A stretch of DNA of 64,000 bases from Zoogloea sp. Lineage in GTDB: Bacteria > Pseudomonadota > Gammaproteobacteria > Burkholderiales > Rhodocyclaceae. The notes below the pieces were generated by a model. That model ran no database searches. It was not told the origin of the DNA and saw only the letters and a list, made by a program, of their open reading frames with translations. Location of the stretch: NCBI RefSeq assembly GCF_028689785.1, contig NZ_JAQVCN010000016.1, forward strand, positions 1 to 64,000, written 5' to 3'. Positions 52,313 to 61,396 of the stretch are shown one piece after another. Each line of letters starts with the position of its first letter. The first letter of the stretch is position 1. The position numbers were made by a program, and so were the translations under genes.

Positions 52313-53140
52313 ATGGTCGCGATTCTACTTCATCTCCTCCCCGCCTCCCTGTATGCCATCCTCGGCGTGCATTTCTGGCATAGCCGCTGGCTGGCGCCTA
52401 CCCGGGCTCCCCGCCAGGGGTTGCTGCCCTGGGAGCGGGTCGTGATGCTGGCCGCCCTGGTGGCCCACGGCTTCGCCCTGCATGGGGTGTTCTTCTCCTC
52501 CGACGGCATCCATTTTGGGTTCAGCCTGGCCTTATCCCTGATGCTCTGGCTGGCCATGCTGTTCTACTGGATCGAAAGCCTGTATGCCCGACTCGAAGGC
52601 CTGCAGACCCTGGCGATGCCCGCCGCTACCGTGTGTGCATTGCTGCCCGCTTTCTTTCCGGACCAGCACCTGCTGACCAATGCCAACTCCCCCCTGTTCC
52701 GCGCCCACTTCGTGGTGGCCATGCTGGCCTACAGCCTGTTCACCCTGGCGGCGCTCCATGCCACCCTGATGGCAGTGGCTGAACGGCGCCTGCACGGCGC
52801 AAGGCTGACTCGCGCTTTCGCCTCCCTGCCACCGCTGCTGACCATGGAGACCCTGCTGTTCCGGCTGATCGGGATCGCCTTCGTGCTGCTCACGCTCACC
52901 GTGGGCTCCGGCATCCTGTTTTCCGAGGCCCTGTTCGGAAAGGCTTTCCGGCTGGACCACAAAACGGTTTTCGCGCTGATTTCGTGGTTCATCTTCGCCA
53001 GCCTGCTGGTGGGCCGCCACGCTTGGGGCTGGCGGGGAAAGAAGGCCTTGTACTGGACGCTGTCGGGCTTCGTCGCCCTGATGCTTGCCTATGTGGGCAG
53101 CCGTTTCGTGGCGGAAGTCCTGCTCTCCCGACCGGCTTGA
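52313..53140 (+). CDS. Cytochrome c assembly-family inner-membrane protein (YpjD-like)
   Basis: A 275-residue protein with eight hydrophobic segments, belonging to the CcsA-like membrane family that includes YpjD. The WWD motif of true haem-handling proteins is not visible, though conserved histidines remain (FRAHFVVAML; LLVGRHAWGWRGKKAL). The E. coli counterpart ypjD is also next to ffh and a corC-like gene, so the ffh-ypjD-corC order supports the call. Function unproven; a link to divalent-cation tolerance has been suggested for this locus. Confidence 0.85.
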   Translation: MVAILLHLLPASLYAILGVHFWHSRWLAPTRAPRQGLLPWERVVMLAALVAHGFALHGVFFSSDGIHFGFSLALSLMLWLAMLFYWIESLYARLEGLQTLAMPAATVCALLPAFFPDQHLLTNANSPLFRAHFVVAMLAYSLFTLAALHATLMAVAERRLHGARLTRAFASLPPLLTMETLLFRLIGIAFVLLTLTVGSGILFSEALFGKAFRLDHKTVFALISWFIFASLLVGRHAWGWRGKKALYWTLSGFVALMLAYVGSRFVAEVLLSRPA

Positions 53141-53192
53141 CAAGCCCGGACCTGGCCTGAATACTGGTTCGATCCCACCCGCGCCCCATCAC

Positions 53193-54464
53193 TTGAACAG
53201 CATTCCTCTTTCTGCCCAGCTGACAATTCTCGTCACGCTGCTGGCCTTGTCCGGCTTCTTTTCCATGGCCGAGACATCCATGATGGCTGCAAACCGCTAC
53301 CGCCTGCGTTCTGCTGCCAACCTGGGGTCACGGGGCGCACGTCTGGCCCTGGAGCTTCTCGGCAAAACGGACAAGCTGCTTGGCATCATCCTGCTTTGCA
53401 ACAACCTGGTGAATGCGGCGGCCGCGACCTTGGTAAGCGTCATCACCATCCAGCTCTTCGGTAGCGAAGAGTGGGTGCTCGGCGTGAGCACCCTGGTCGT
53501 CACCTTTCTCATCCTGGTGTTTTCAGAGATCACCCCGAAGGTCGTCGGCGCCAACCACGCCAACCGGCTCGCCTGTATCGTCAGCTACCCCCTTTCGGCG
53601 CTGCTCAAGGGGCTGTATTTCATCGTCTGGTTCGTCAATCTCTTCGTTGCCGGCCTGCTCCGGCTGCTGCGCCTGCGCAACAACAATCAGGATACGCACA
53701 GCCTGTCCACCGAAGAGTTGCGCACCATGGTGCTGGAGTCCGGCGCCTTCATTCCACCCAAACACCGCAGCATCCTGCTCAATCTGTTCGAACTCGAAGA
53801 CATCACCGTCGAAGACGTGATGACGCCGCGCAACCAGATCGAAGCCGTCGACATTTCTGAGCCGATCAGCGTGATCCAGGGCCACCTGGCGACCTGCTAC
53901 CACACCCGCCTGCCGGTCTTCGACGGCGAGATGAACGCGGTCATCGGCCTCCTGCACGTGCGCCGGATTCTCGGCCAGACCCTGGACCGGAGCCTGGAAA
54001 GTACCGACATACGGGACATGCTGACCAAGCCCTACTTCATTCCGGCCAGCACCCCCATCTATTCCCAATTGCATTTTTTCCAGGAAAATCGCGAACGCCT
54101 CGGGCTGGTGGTGGACGAATACGGCGAACTCCTGGGCCTGGTCACACTGGAAGACATCATCGAGGAGCTGATCGGCAAGTTCACCACCAGCGCACCGGAC
54201 GCATCCGAGAAGCTTGGCTGGGACAAGAACGGCAGCGTGATCGTCGATGGGAGCCAGCACCTGCGGGCAGTCAACCGCAAGCTCGACCTCGATCTGCCCG
54301 TCGACGGCCCCAAGACCCTCAACGGGCTGGTGCTGGAGCACCTCCAGGACATCCCCGAATCCGGGGTGTCAGTAAAGATCGCCGGCGTGCCGATCGAAGT
54401 GGTCCAGGCCGAAGACAGGCGCATCAAGACGGTACGCATTTTCCGCCCCGCAGGCCCCCGATAA
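53193..54464 (+). CDS. CNNM/CorC-family transporter with CBS domains (YfjD-like)
   Basis: Predicted magnesium/cobalt efflux or regulation protein. It is 423 residues from TTG at 53193, which opens LNSIPLSAQLTILVTLLALS as in the family; the frame from 53085 is out of the neighbouring gene and not coding. An N-terminal DUF21 domain has three to four membrane segments and GFFSMAETSMMAANRYRL; two CBS domains (VMTPRNQIEAVDIS; LTKPYFIPASTPI) and a C-terminal CorC_HlyC domain (LVTLEDIIEELIGKF) follow. Located after ypjD-like as in E. coli. Confidence 0.9.
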   Translation: MNSIPLSAQLTILVTLLALSGFFSMAETSMMAANRYRLRSAANLGSRGARLALELLGKTDKLLGIILLCNNLVNAAAATLVSVITIQLFGSEEWVLGVSTLVVTFLILVFSEITPKVVGANHANRLACIVSYPLSALLKGLYFIVWFVNLFVAGLLRLLRLRNNNQDTHSLSTEELRTMVLESGAFIPPKHRSILLNLFELEDITVEDVMTPRNQIEAVDISEPISVIQGHLATCYHTRLPVFDGEMNAVIGLLHVRRILGQTLDRSLESTDIRDMLTKPYFIPASTPIYSQLHFFQENRERLGLVVDEYGELLGLVTLEDIIEELIGKFTTSAPDASEKLGWDKNGSVIVDGSQHLRAVNRKLDLDLPVDGPKTLNGLVLEHLQDIPESGVSVKIAGVPIEVVQAEDRRIKTVRIFRPAGPR

Positions 54465-54556
54465 GGCCACAGAGTGTTTCGTGGCTTTACAAGCCTTGCG
54501 GCTGACGGCATGATCCAGACGCATTTCAGGCCGATCCCTTCTACCCACGCTCCGGC

Positions 54557-56275
54557 ATGTCCTCTCCCTCCCAAGCCGCCCTGAGCGGTCTCGCCCGCGC
54601 TTTCGTCCAGCATGGCAGGCTCCTTGAGGCTGAGGCGCTCGCCTGCTCGTCGCCCTCGGCCAACCCCAACGACTTTCTCGTCGAAGTCATCAATCGGGGG
54701 TTGATGAGCGCCTCGGACATCGCCATCTTTGCCGCCGAGACATTCGGCTCCCCAACCCTCGACCTGTCAGCCTTCGACACGGCCAATCTGCCCACTGACG
54801 CCATCGACCGAAAGTTGATGATCAAGCATCAAGTGGTCGCCCTGGGGCGGCGCGGCAACCGGCTCAGCCTGGCCCTGTCCGATCCGTCCAACCTGCGAAT
54901 CCTAGACGAGATCCGCTTTCAGACAGGCTTGGCCGTCGATCCTGTCGTGGTCGAGGTGCCGAAGCTGATGGCCCTGGTCGAGCATCTGTCCGAATCCGCG
55001 ACGACCGCGCTGAAGGATCTGACCGGCGAAGAGTTCGACATGGATCTCCTCGGCCAGGAAGGCGGAGGAGAGCAGGCGGCCACCCCGGACGAAGGCGCAT
55101 CGGAAGTAGACGACGCACCGGTGGTGCGCTTCATCCAGAAGCTCCTGATCGACGCCATCAACGAAGGCGCATCGGACATTCACTTCGAGCCCTACGAAAA
55201 GTATTACCGGATCCGCTTCCGCACCGACGGCATCCTGCGCGAGATCGCTCAGCCCCCGCTGGTACTGAGGGAGAAGATCGCAGCCCGCATCAAGGTCATC
55301 TCGCGCCTCGACATCTCCGAGAAGCGGATCCCTCAGGACGGGCGGATGAAGCTGGTGCTTTCAAAGAACAAGGCCATCGACTTCCGCGTATCCACGCTGC
55401 CCACTCTCTACGGCGAGAAGATCGTGATGCGGATTCTCGACCCCTCGTCAGCCATGCTCGGCGTCGACGCCCTGGGCTACGAGCCCGACCAGAGGGCTGC
55501 ACTGATGGACGCCGTGCAGCGCCCCTATGGCATGATTCTCGTGACAGGCCCCACCGGGAGCGGCAAGACGGTGTCCCTGTACACCTGCCTCAACATCCTC
55601 AACAAGCCCGGCGTCAATATCAGCACCGCGGAAGACCCGGCGGAAATCAATCTCCCGGGTATCAACCAGGTCAACGTCAATGAAAAAGCCGGCCTGACCT
55701 TCGCCTTTGCCCTGCGAGCCTTCCTCCGCCAGGATCCGGATGTCATCATGGTGGGCGAAATCCGCGATCTTGAAACCGCCGAGATCTCCGTCAAGGCGGC
55801 CCAGACCGGCCACCTCGTACTCTCCACGCTGCACACCAACGACGCCCCGTCCACCCTCGAACGCCTCAAGAACATGGGCGTGGCGCCGTTTAACATCGCA
55901 TCGTCGGTCATCATGATCACTGCGCAGCGGCTCGCCCGGCGCCTGTGCTCTTGCAAAAAGCCCATCGACATTCCGATCGAGGCCCTGATGTCCGCAGGAT
56001 TCACCGAAAGCGACCTGGACGGCACCTGGCAGCCTTACGGCCCGGTTGGCTGTGAACGCTGCAAGGGCAGTGGCTACAAGGGACGGCTCGGCATTTACCA
56101 GGTGATGCCGATTTCCGAAGAGATCGCACGTATAATCATGACAAATGGCAACTCGATGGACATCGCCGCCCAGGCCCAGCTCGAAGGCGTCCGAGACCTT
56201 CGCCAGTCCGGTCTGCTCAAGGTGAAGCAGGGGGTCACATCCCTGACCGAAGTCCTCGCCTGCACCAACGAGTGA
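54557..56275 (+). CDS. pilB: Type IV pilus assembly ATPase PilB
   Basis: Cytoplasmic hexameric ATPase that drives pilus extension. The 572-residue protein has an N-terminal MshEN/T2SSE domain, then the ATPase with Walker A TGPTGSGKTVSLY, the Asp box EDPAEINLPGI, Walker B VIMVGEIRDLETAE and the His box LSTLHTNDAPSTLERL. A tetracysteine zinc site is seen as CSCKK and CERCKGSGYKGR. pilC begins 22 bases downstream and pilD follows, the standard pilBCD operon. No pilA in the window. Confidence 0.97.
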   Translation: MSSPSQAALSGLARAFVQHGRLLEAEALACSSPSANPNDFLVEVINRGLMSASDIAIFAAETFGSPTLDLSAFDTANLPTDAIDRKLMIKHQVVALGRRGNRLSLALSDPSNLRILDEIRFQTGLAVDPVVVEVPKLMALVEHLSESATTALKDLTGEEFDMDLLGQEGGGEQAATPDEGASEVDDAPVVRFIQKLLIDAINEGASDIHFEPYEKYYRIRFRTDGILREIAQPPLVLREKIAARIKVISRLDISEKRIPQDGRMKLVLSKNKAIDFRVSTLPTLYGEKIVMRILDPSSAMLGVDALGYEPDQRAALMDAVQRPYGMILVTGPTGSGKTVSLYTCLNILNKPGVNISTAEDPAEINLPGINQVNVNEKAGLTFAFALRAFLRQDPDVIMVGEIRDLETAEISVKAAQTGHLVLSTLHTNDAPSTLERLKNMGVAPFNIASSVIMITAQRLARRLCSCKKPIDIPIEALMSAGFTESDLDGTWQPYGPVGCERCKGSGYKGRLGIYQVMPISEEIARIIMTNGNSMDIAAQAQLEGVRDLRQSGLLKVKQGVTSLTEVLACTNE

Positions 56276-56297
56276 TTGCTTCACGCGGAAACAACTG

Positions 56298-57542
56298 ATG
56301 GCCACAGCATCCAACAAAAAAGCACCCACCCGCAACGCAAATGCCGCGCGCGAATACATGTTCGTCTGGGAGGGAAAGGACAAGACCGGCAAGATCATCC
56401 GCGGCGAAATGCGTGCAGCAACAACAACCGTCGTGCAGACGGTACTACGCCGCCAGGGCATCCTGACCCACAAGATCCGCAAGCAGACTTTCTCCCGCGG
56501 ACGCAAAATCACCGACAAGGACATCGCGCTATTCACCCGCCAGTTGTCCACGATGATGCGCGCCGGTGTTCCCCTGCTGCAATCCTTCGACATCGCCATC
56601 AAGGGCTGTGGCAACCCATCACTGGCTCGCCTCCTCAACGACGTGCGCGCCAATGTGGAAACCGGCAGCAGCCTGTCCCAGGCGTTCCGGCGCCACCCAG
56701 TCCATTTCGACGCCCTCTTCTGCAACCTCGTGGCGGCAGGCGAACAAGCCGGTATCCTCGACTCCCTTCTTGACCGCCTGGCGACTTACAAAGAAAAAAT
56801 CCTCGCCATCAAGGGCAAGATCAAGTCAGCCATGTTCTACCCCATCGCCGTGGTGGTCGTGGCGGCCCTGGTGGTATCGGTGATGATGCTGTTCGTGGTG
56901 CCGGAGTTCAAAAAGGTGTTTTCGAGCTTTGGAGCCGACCTGCCGGCCCCTACGATGTTCGTCATCGCCATATCCGATTTCTTTGTCAGCTACTGGTACC
57001 TGGCCTTTGGCATCATCGCCGGAGCGGTGATCGGAATCAGCTATTCCTACAAACGCTCTGTTGCCATGCAGGCTGCCGTTGACCGCATGATCCTGCAGTT
57101 TCCCGTAGTCGGAGAAGTCATCCGTAAAGCCACCATCGCCCGCTGGACACGAACGCTGTCCACCATGTTTGCAGCAGGGGTGCCTCTGGTCGAGGCCCTT
57201 GACTCGGTGGGGGGCGCTGCTGGCAACGTGGTTTATAAAAACGCCACGAGGCAGATTCAATCCGACGTCAGCACCGGAACCAGTCTGACGGTGGCGATGC
57301 AGAATTCTCAGGTATTTCCAACTATGGTCGTTCAAATGGTGTCCATCGGCGAAGAGTCAGGCCAACTCGACTCCATGCTTGGCAAGGTTGCCGACTTCTT
57401 CGAGCAAGAAGTCGATGACGCCGTTGCCGGCCTGAGCCAGTTGCTGGAGCCCATCATCATGGTTTTCTTGGGGGTGGTGATCGGCGGCCTGGTGGTTGCC
57501 ATGTACCTCCCCATCTTCAAGCTCGGCGCCGTAGTCAGCTAA
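56298..57542 (+). CDS. pilC: Type IV pilus inner-membrane platform protein PilC
   Basis: Polytopic platform protein that couples PilB and PilT to the pilin. The 414-residue protein has two T2SSF domains, each with the family block (LFTRQLSTMMRAGVPLLQSF; WTRTLSTMFAAGVPLVEAL), three hydrophobic segments (VVVVAALVVSVMMLFVV; YWYLAFGIIAGAVIG; IIMVFLGVVIGGLVVAMY) and the usual ending LPIFKLGAVVS. pilD starts 21 bases on. Confidence 0.97.
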   Translation: MATASNKKAPTRNANAAREYMFVWEGKDKTGKIIRGEMRAATTTVVQTVLRRQGILTHKIRKQTFSRGRKITDKDIALFTRQLSTMMRAGVPLLQSFDIAIKGCGNPSLARLLNDVRANVETGSSLSQAFRRHPVHFDALFCNLVAAGEQAGILDSLLDRLATYKEKILAIKGKIKSAMFYPIAVVVVAALVVSVMMLFVVPEFKKVFSSFGADLPAPTMFVIAISDFFVSYWYLAFGIIAGAVIGISYSYKRSVAMQAAVDRMILQFPVVGEVIRKATIARWTRTLSTMFAAGVPLVEALDSVGGAAGNVVYKNATRQIQSDVSTGTSLTVAMQNSQVFPTMVVQMVSIGEESGQLDSMLGKVADFFEQEVDDAVAGLSQLLEPIIMVFLGVVIGGLVVAMYLPIFKLGAVVS

Positions 57543-57563
57543 CCTATATCGTTCGCCTGCCCG

Positions 57564-58415
57564 ATGGAAGTATTTCAAGACACGCTCGTCTTTACGACCG
57601 GCTGTACGCTGCTCGGCCTGTTCGTCGGGAGCTTTCTGAACGTGGTGATCCACCGCCTGCCGCTGATGATGGAGAGGGAGTGGCAGGCGGAGGCCGCCGC
57701 CCTCCGTGGCGAAGCGCCGGAAGCTCATACTCCGCGCTTCAACCTTGCCACGCCGGGCTCGCGCTGCCCCCACTGCGGCCACCCCATCGGCGCCCTGGAG
57801 AACCTGCCCATCCTGAGCTATGCACTGCAGCGGGGGCGCTGTCGTCATTGCAGCGGCCCGATCAGCCTTCGCTATCCGCTCATCGAGATTCTCTGTGCAG
57901 CACTGTCCGGCTTTACGGCCTGGCATTTTGGCTTCGGCCTGGCCGGTGCAGCCGCCCTGGTCTTCCTGTGGGCCCTCATCGCCCTGTGCTTCATCGACCT
58001 GGATACTCAACTGCTACCAGACAGCATCACCCTCCCCCTACTGTGGGCTGGACTGCTGCTCAACCTGTCCGGCACCTTCACCGATATTTCCAGCGCAGTT
58101 GCCGGCGCAGCGGCTGGCTACCTCACCCTGTGGTCGGTTTTCTGGCTGTTCAAACTTGCCACCGGCAAGGAGGGCATGGGCTATGGCGACTTCAAACTGC
58201 TGGCGGCCATCGGCGCCTGGCTCGGCTGGCAGATCCTCCCCCTGACAATCCTGCTCTCATCGCTGGTCGGCGCCGTAGTCGGTATCGCCCTGATCGTTTT
58301 CCGTCGCCACGGACGGGAGGTTCCCATCCCCTTTGGCCCCTACTTGGCCGCCGCCGGGCTGCTTGCCCTTTACTGGGGGCCCTCGCTGACCCAGGCCTAC
58401 CTGAGCATGCTCTGA
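57564..58415 (+). CDS. pilD: Type IV prepilin leader peptidase / N-methyltransferase PilD
   Basis: Cleaves and N-methylates type IV prepilins and type II secretion pseudopilins. The 283-residue membrane protein has GSFLNVVIHRLPLMM, two CxxC pairs of the zinc-binding cytoplasmic loop (CPHCGHP and CRHCSGP), and the aspartyl protease residues in FIDLDTQLLPD and GYGDFKLLAAIG. In many proteobacteria coaE and yacG follow; here a FmdB-type gene follows instead. Confidence 0.97.
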   Translation: MEVFQDTLVFTTGCTLLGLFVGSFLNVVIHRLPLMMEREWQAEAAALRGEAPEAHTPRFNLATPGSRCPHCGHPIGALENLPILSYALQRGRCRHCSGPISLRYPLIEILCAALSGFTAWHFGFGLAGAAALVFLWALIALCFIDLDTQLLPDSITLPLLWAGLLLNLSGTFTDISSAVAGAAAGYLTLWSVFWLFKLATGKEGMGYGDFKLLAAIGAWLGWQILPLTILLSSLVGAVVGIALIVFRRHGREVPIPFGPYLAAAGLLALYWGPSLTQAYLSML

Positions 58416-58526
58416 CCCGCCACGCTTGAAACACCGCCTTCCGCCCCCACCTCCGCGGAAGAGGGTCTGTTTCGCCCGATGTTGCGATGCGCTAAACTTC
58501 GTCCCATTGACTTCCCGGAGCTCGTC

Positions 58527-58793
58527 ATGCCCATCTACGAGTATCGTTGCGCCGCCTGCGGCCACCAGAAAGACCACCTTCAAAAAATGAGCGATCCTGC
58601 GCTCACCACCTGTCCTGCCTGTGGTGCAGAGAGCTACGCCAAACAGCTCTCGGCGGCCGGATTTCAGCTCAAAGGCAGCGGCTGGTACGCCACCGACTTC
58701 AAGGGCGGCAGCAGCGCCAGTCCGCGCTCCGAACCCGCCAAGGCCGAAGCGCCTGCAGCCACTCCCTGCGGCGGCAGCTGCGCGTGCCACTGA
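58527..58793 (+). CDS. FmdB-family zinc-ribbon protein
   Basis: An 88-residue protein with MPIYEYRCAACGHQKD and CPACGAE, the two CxxC pairs of a putative regulatory zinc ribbon, and a low-complexity Ala/Pro/Ser linker followed by a Cys/His-rich tail (CGGSCACH). The ATG at 58527 has GGAG six bases upstream; the frame from 58479 is unsupported. The short gap before the DUF502 gene and aspS fits a conserved fmdB-DUF502-aspS group. Confidence 0.92.
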   Translation: MPIYEYRCAACGHQKDHLQKMSDPALTTCPACGAESYAKQLSAAGFQLKGSGWYATDFKGGSSASPRSEPAKAEAPAATPCGGSCACH

Positions 58794-58818
58794 GGGCGAC
58801 GCGCGCGTAATCGGCTGA

Positions 58819-59454
58819 ATGAAAAAATATTTTGTTACCGGACTGCTGATCTGGATTCCCCTGGTCATCACATTTGTGGTGCTGGCCTGGATCGTCAACA
58901 CCCTTGATCAGATTCTGCTCCTCGTTCCGGCCACAGTCCGGCCGGAGGCCTTCTTCGGTTTCCACGTCCCCGGGATCGGCGTACTTGTTTCCCTGCTGCT
59001 GATCCTGATCACCGGTCTGGCTGCCGCCAACTTCGTCGGCCAGCGCATGGTCCGCTTCTGGGAGAGCCTGTTGTCGCGCATCCCGGTGGTGAAGTCGATC
59101 TACTACAGCGTCAAGCAAGTCTCCGACACCCTGCTGTCCAGCAACGGTCAGGCCTTTCGCAAGGCACTGCTGATTCAGTATCCGCGAGAAGGCATGTGGA
59201 CCATCGGCTTCCAGACCGGCACGCCGGGTGGCGATGCAGCCCATCATTTGGGTGGCGATTTCGTCAGCGTGTATGTGCCCACCACCCCGAACCCCACCTC
59301 AGGCTTCTTCCTGATGCTGCCCCGCAAGGACGCCATCGAACTCGACATGAGCGTCGATGAAGCCCTCAAATACATCATCTCGATGGGCGTCGTGGCCCCG
59401 CCTCCCCACCGGATGACGGCTCCCCGGCCCGCCGCAGCCCTTCTGAATCAATAA
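58819..59454 (+). CDS. DUF502 family membrane protein
   Basis: A 211-residue inner-membrane protein with two N-terminal hydrophobic segments (GLLIWIPLVITFVVLAWIV; IGVLVSLLLILITGLAA) and a soluble part with PVVKSIYYSVKQVSDTL and FVSVYVPTTPNPTSGF, the DUF502 hallmarks. Function unknown. It lies 25 bases after the FmdB gene and 52 bases before aspS; the three are a conserved set in betaproteobacteria. Confidence 0.93.
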   Translation: MKKYFVTGLLIWIPLVITFVVLAWIVNTLDQILLLVPATVRPEAFFGFHVPGIGVLVSLLLILITGLAAANFVGQRMVRFWESLLSRIPVVKSIYYSVKQVSDTLLSSNGQAFRKALLIQYPREGMWTIGFQTGTPGGDAAHHLGGDFVSVYVPTTPNPTSGFFLMLPRKDAIELDMSVDEALKYIISMGVVAPPPHRMTAPRPAAALLNQ

Positions 59455-59506
59455 ACGCGCGTTTGCAGCCGCGTTCCGTTTTTTCCAGGAATAAAAAGAC
59501 CCCACC

Positions 59507-61297
59507 ATGCGAACTCAATACTGCGGCCTCGTCTCTGCCGCCTATCTCGACCAGATCGTCACCCTGTGCGGCTGGGTCCACCGTCGGCGCGACCACGGTG
59601 GCGTGATCTTCATCGACCTGCGTGACCGGGAAGGCCTGGTCCAGGTAGTCTGCGATCCTGACCGGGCAGACATGTTCCACGTTGCCGAGACCATCCGTGG
59701 CGAGTTCGTGCTGAAGATCACAGGCAAGGTGCGCCGTCGCCCGGCCGGTACCGAGAACACCAACCTGGTGTCTGGCGAGATCGAGATTCTGTGCCACGAC
59801 ATCGAGGTGCTCAACACCTCCGCCACGCCTCCGTTCCAGCTCGACGAAGAAAACCTCTCCGAGACCACCCGCCTGACCCACCGGGTCATCGACCTGCGCC
59901 GCCCGCAGATGCAGAAGAACATGATCCTGCGCTATCGCACGGCCATGGCCTTCCGCCGTTTCCTTGATGCCAAGGGCTTCATCGACATCGAAACCCCCAT
60001 GCTCACCAAGAGCACCCCGGAAGGCGCCCGCGACTATCTGGTGCCATCCCGCGTACACGACGGCCAGTTCTTCGCCCTGCCCCAGTCACCGCAACTCTTC
60101 AAGCAGATGCTGATGGTGGCCGGTTACGACCGCTACTACCAGATCGTCAAGTGCTTCCGCGACGAGGACCTGCGTGCAGACCGCCAGCCGGAGTTCACCC
60201 AGGTCGATATCGAGACATCCTTCCTGACCGAAGACCAGATCACGGCCCTGATGGAAGAGATGATCCGCAGCATCTTCAAGGAAGTGCTGTCCGTCGAGTT
60301 GCCCAACCCCTTCCCACGCATGAGCTACGGCGAAGCCATGGACCGCTTCGGCTCCGACAAGCCCGATCTGCGCGTCACCCTTGAGCTCACCGACGTCACC
60401 GACGCCGTCAAGGACGTGGCCTTCAAGGTCTTCAGCGGCCCTGCAACATCCGGTGGCCGTGTAGCGGCCATGCGCGTGCCGGGCGGCGCCACTCTGTCCC
60501 GTGGCGAGATCGATGAATACACCAAGTTCGTCGGCATCTACGGTGCCCGTGGCCTGGCCTACATCAAGGTCAACGACGTCACCCAGGTCAATGAAACCGG
60601 CCTGCAGTCACCCATTGTAAAGAACCTCAATGAAGCCGCCCTGCGCACCATTCTCGAACGCACCGGCGCCCAATCCGGCGACCTGATTTTCTTCGGCGCC
60701 GACAAGACCAAGGTCGTCAACGACGCCCTCGGCGCCCTGCGCATCAAGCTCGGTCACGAGAAGGGCTTCGTCAATGGCAAGGCCTGGGAGCCCCTGTGGG
60801 TTGTGGACTTCCCCATGTTCGAGTACGACGACGAGGACAAGCGCTGGACGGCCTGCCACCACCCCTTCACCAGCCCCAAGGACGAACATCTGGAGCTGCT
60901 CACCAGCGACCCCGGCAAGTGCTTGGCCAAGGCCTATGACCTGGCCCTCAACGGCTGGGAAATCGGAGGCGGCTCGGTGCGTATCCACCGCGCAGAGGTA
61001 CAGGAGAAGGTCTTCTCGGCCCTCAACATCGGTCCGGAGGAGCAACAGGCCAAGTTCGGCTTCCTGCTCGACGCCCTCCGCTACGGAGCCCCCCCGCACG
61101 GTGGCCTGGCCTTTGGTCTCGACCGCATCGTCACCATGATGACCGGCGCCGAATCCATCCGTGACGTGATCGCCTTCCCCAAGACCCAGCGCGCTCAGTG
61201 TCTGCTCACCGACGCCCCGTCGCCGGTGGATGAAAAGCAGCTCCGCGAACTGCACATCCGCCTGCGTCAGAAGGCCACGGAAACCCCGGCCAGCTGA
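59507..61297 (+). CDS. aspS: Aspartyl-tRNA synthetase
   Basis: Charges tRNA-Asp; class II synthetase of 596 residues, the usual bacterial length. It has an N-terminal OB-fold ([20 protein letters not shown]), motif 2 ([18 protein letters not shown]), the GAD insertion domain, and motif 3 ([20 protein letters not shown]). A terminator follows. Two tRNA-Asp genes are in the array at 30 kb. Start ATG at 59507. Confidence 0.98.
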   Translation: MRTQYCGLVSAAYLDQIVTLCGWVHRRRDHGGVIFIDLRDREGLVQVVCDPDRADMFHVAETIRGEFVLKITGKVRRRPAGTENTNLVSGEIEILCHDIEVLNTSATPPFQLDEENLSETTRLTHRVIDLRRPQMQKNMILRYRTAMAFRRFLDAKGFIDIETPMLTKSTPEGARDYLVPSRVHDGQFFALPQSPQLFKQMLMVAGYDRYYQIVKCFRDEDLRADRQPEFTQVDIETSFLTEDQITALMEEMIRSIFKEVLSVELPNPFPRMSYGEAMDRFGSDKPDLRVTLELTDVTDAVKDVAFKVFSGPATSGGRVAAMRVPGGATLSRGEIDEYTKFVGIYGARGLAYIKVNDVTQVNETGLQSPIVKNLNEAALRTILERTGAQSGDLIFFGADKTKVVNDALGALRIKLGHEKGFVNGKAWEPLWVVDFPMFEYDDEDKRWTACHHPFTSPKDEHLELLTSDPGKCLAKAYDLALNGWEIGGGSVRIHRAEVQEKVFSALNIGPEEQQAKFGFLLDALRYGAPPHGGLAFGLDRIVTMMTGAESIRDVIAFPKTQRAQCLLTDAPSPVDEKQLRELHIRLRQKATETPAS

Positions 61298-61319
61298 TCC
61301 TGCCGAAACAGGTTCTTCA

Positions 61320-61350
61320 GGGCGAACGGCCAAGCCGTTCGCCCTTTTTC
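61320..61350 (+). terminator. Rho-independent terminator after aspS
   Basis: GGGCGAACGGC-CAA-GCCGTTCGCCC (61320-61344) is an 11-bp perfect stem followed by a T-rich run, 22 bases after the aspS stop codon. Confidence 0.95.
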
Positions 61351-61396
61351 TTTTTTTCCACCCCTCAAGATTGCCGCCAGCACGCCGTTTGCCAGA

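Noticed and set aside
54462-54490. Hairpin after the CorC-like gene (AAGGCCAC ... GTGGCTTT)
   Set aside because: The stem needs a bulge and lacks a T run, so a terminator call is not supported.
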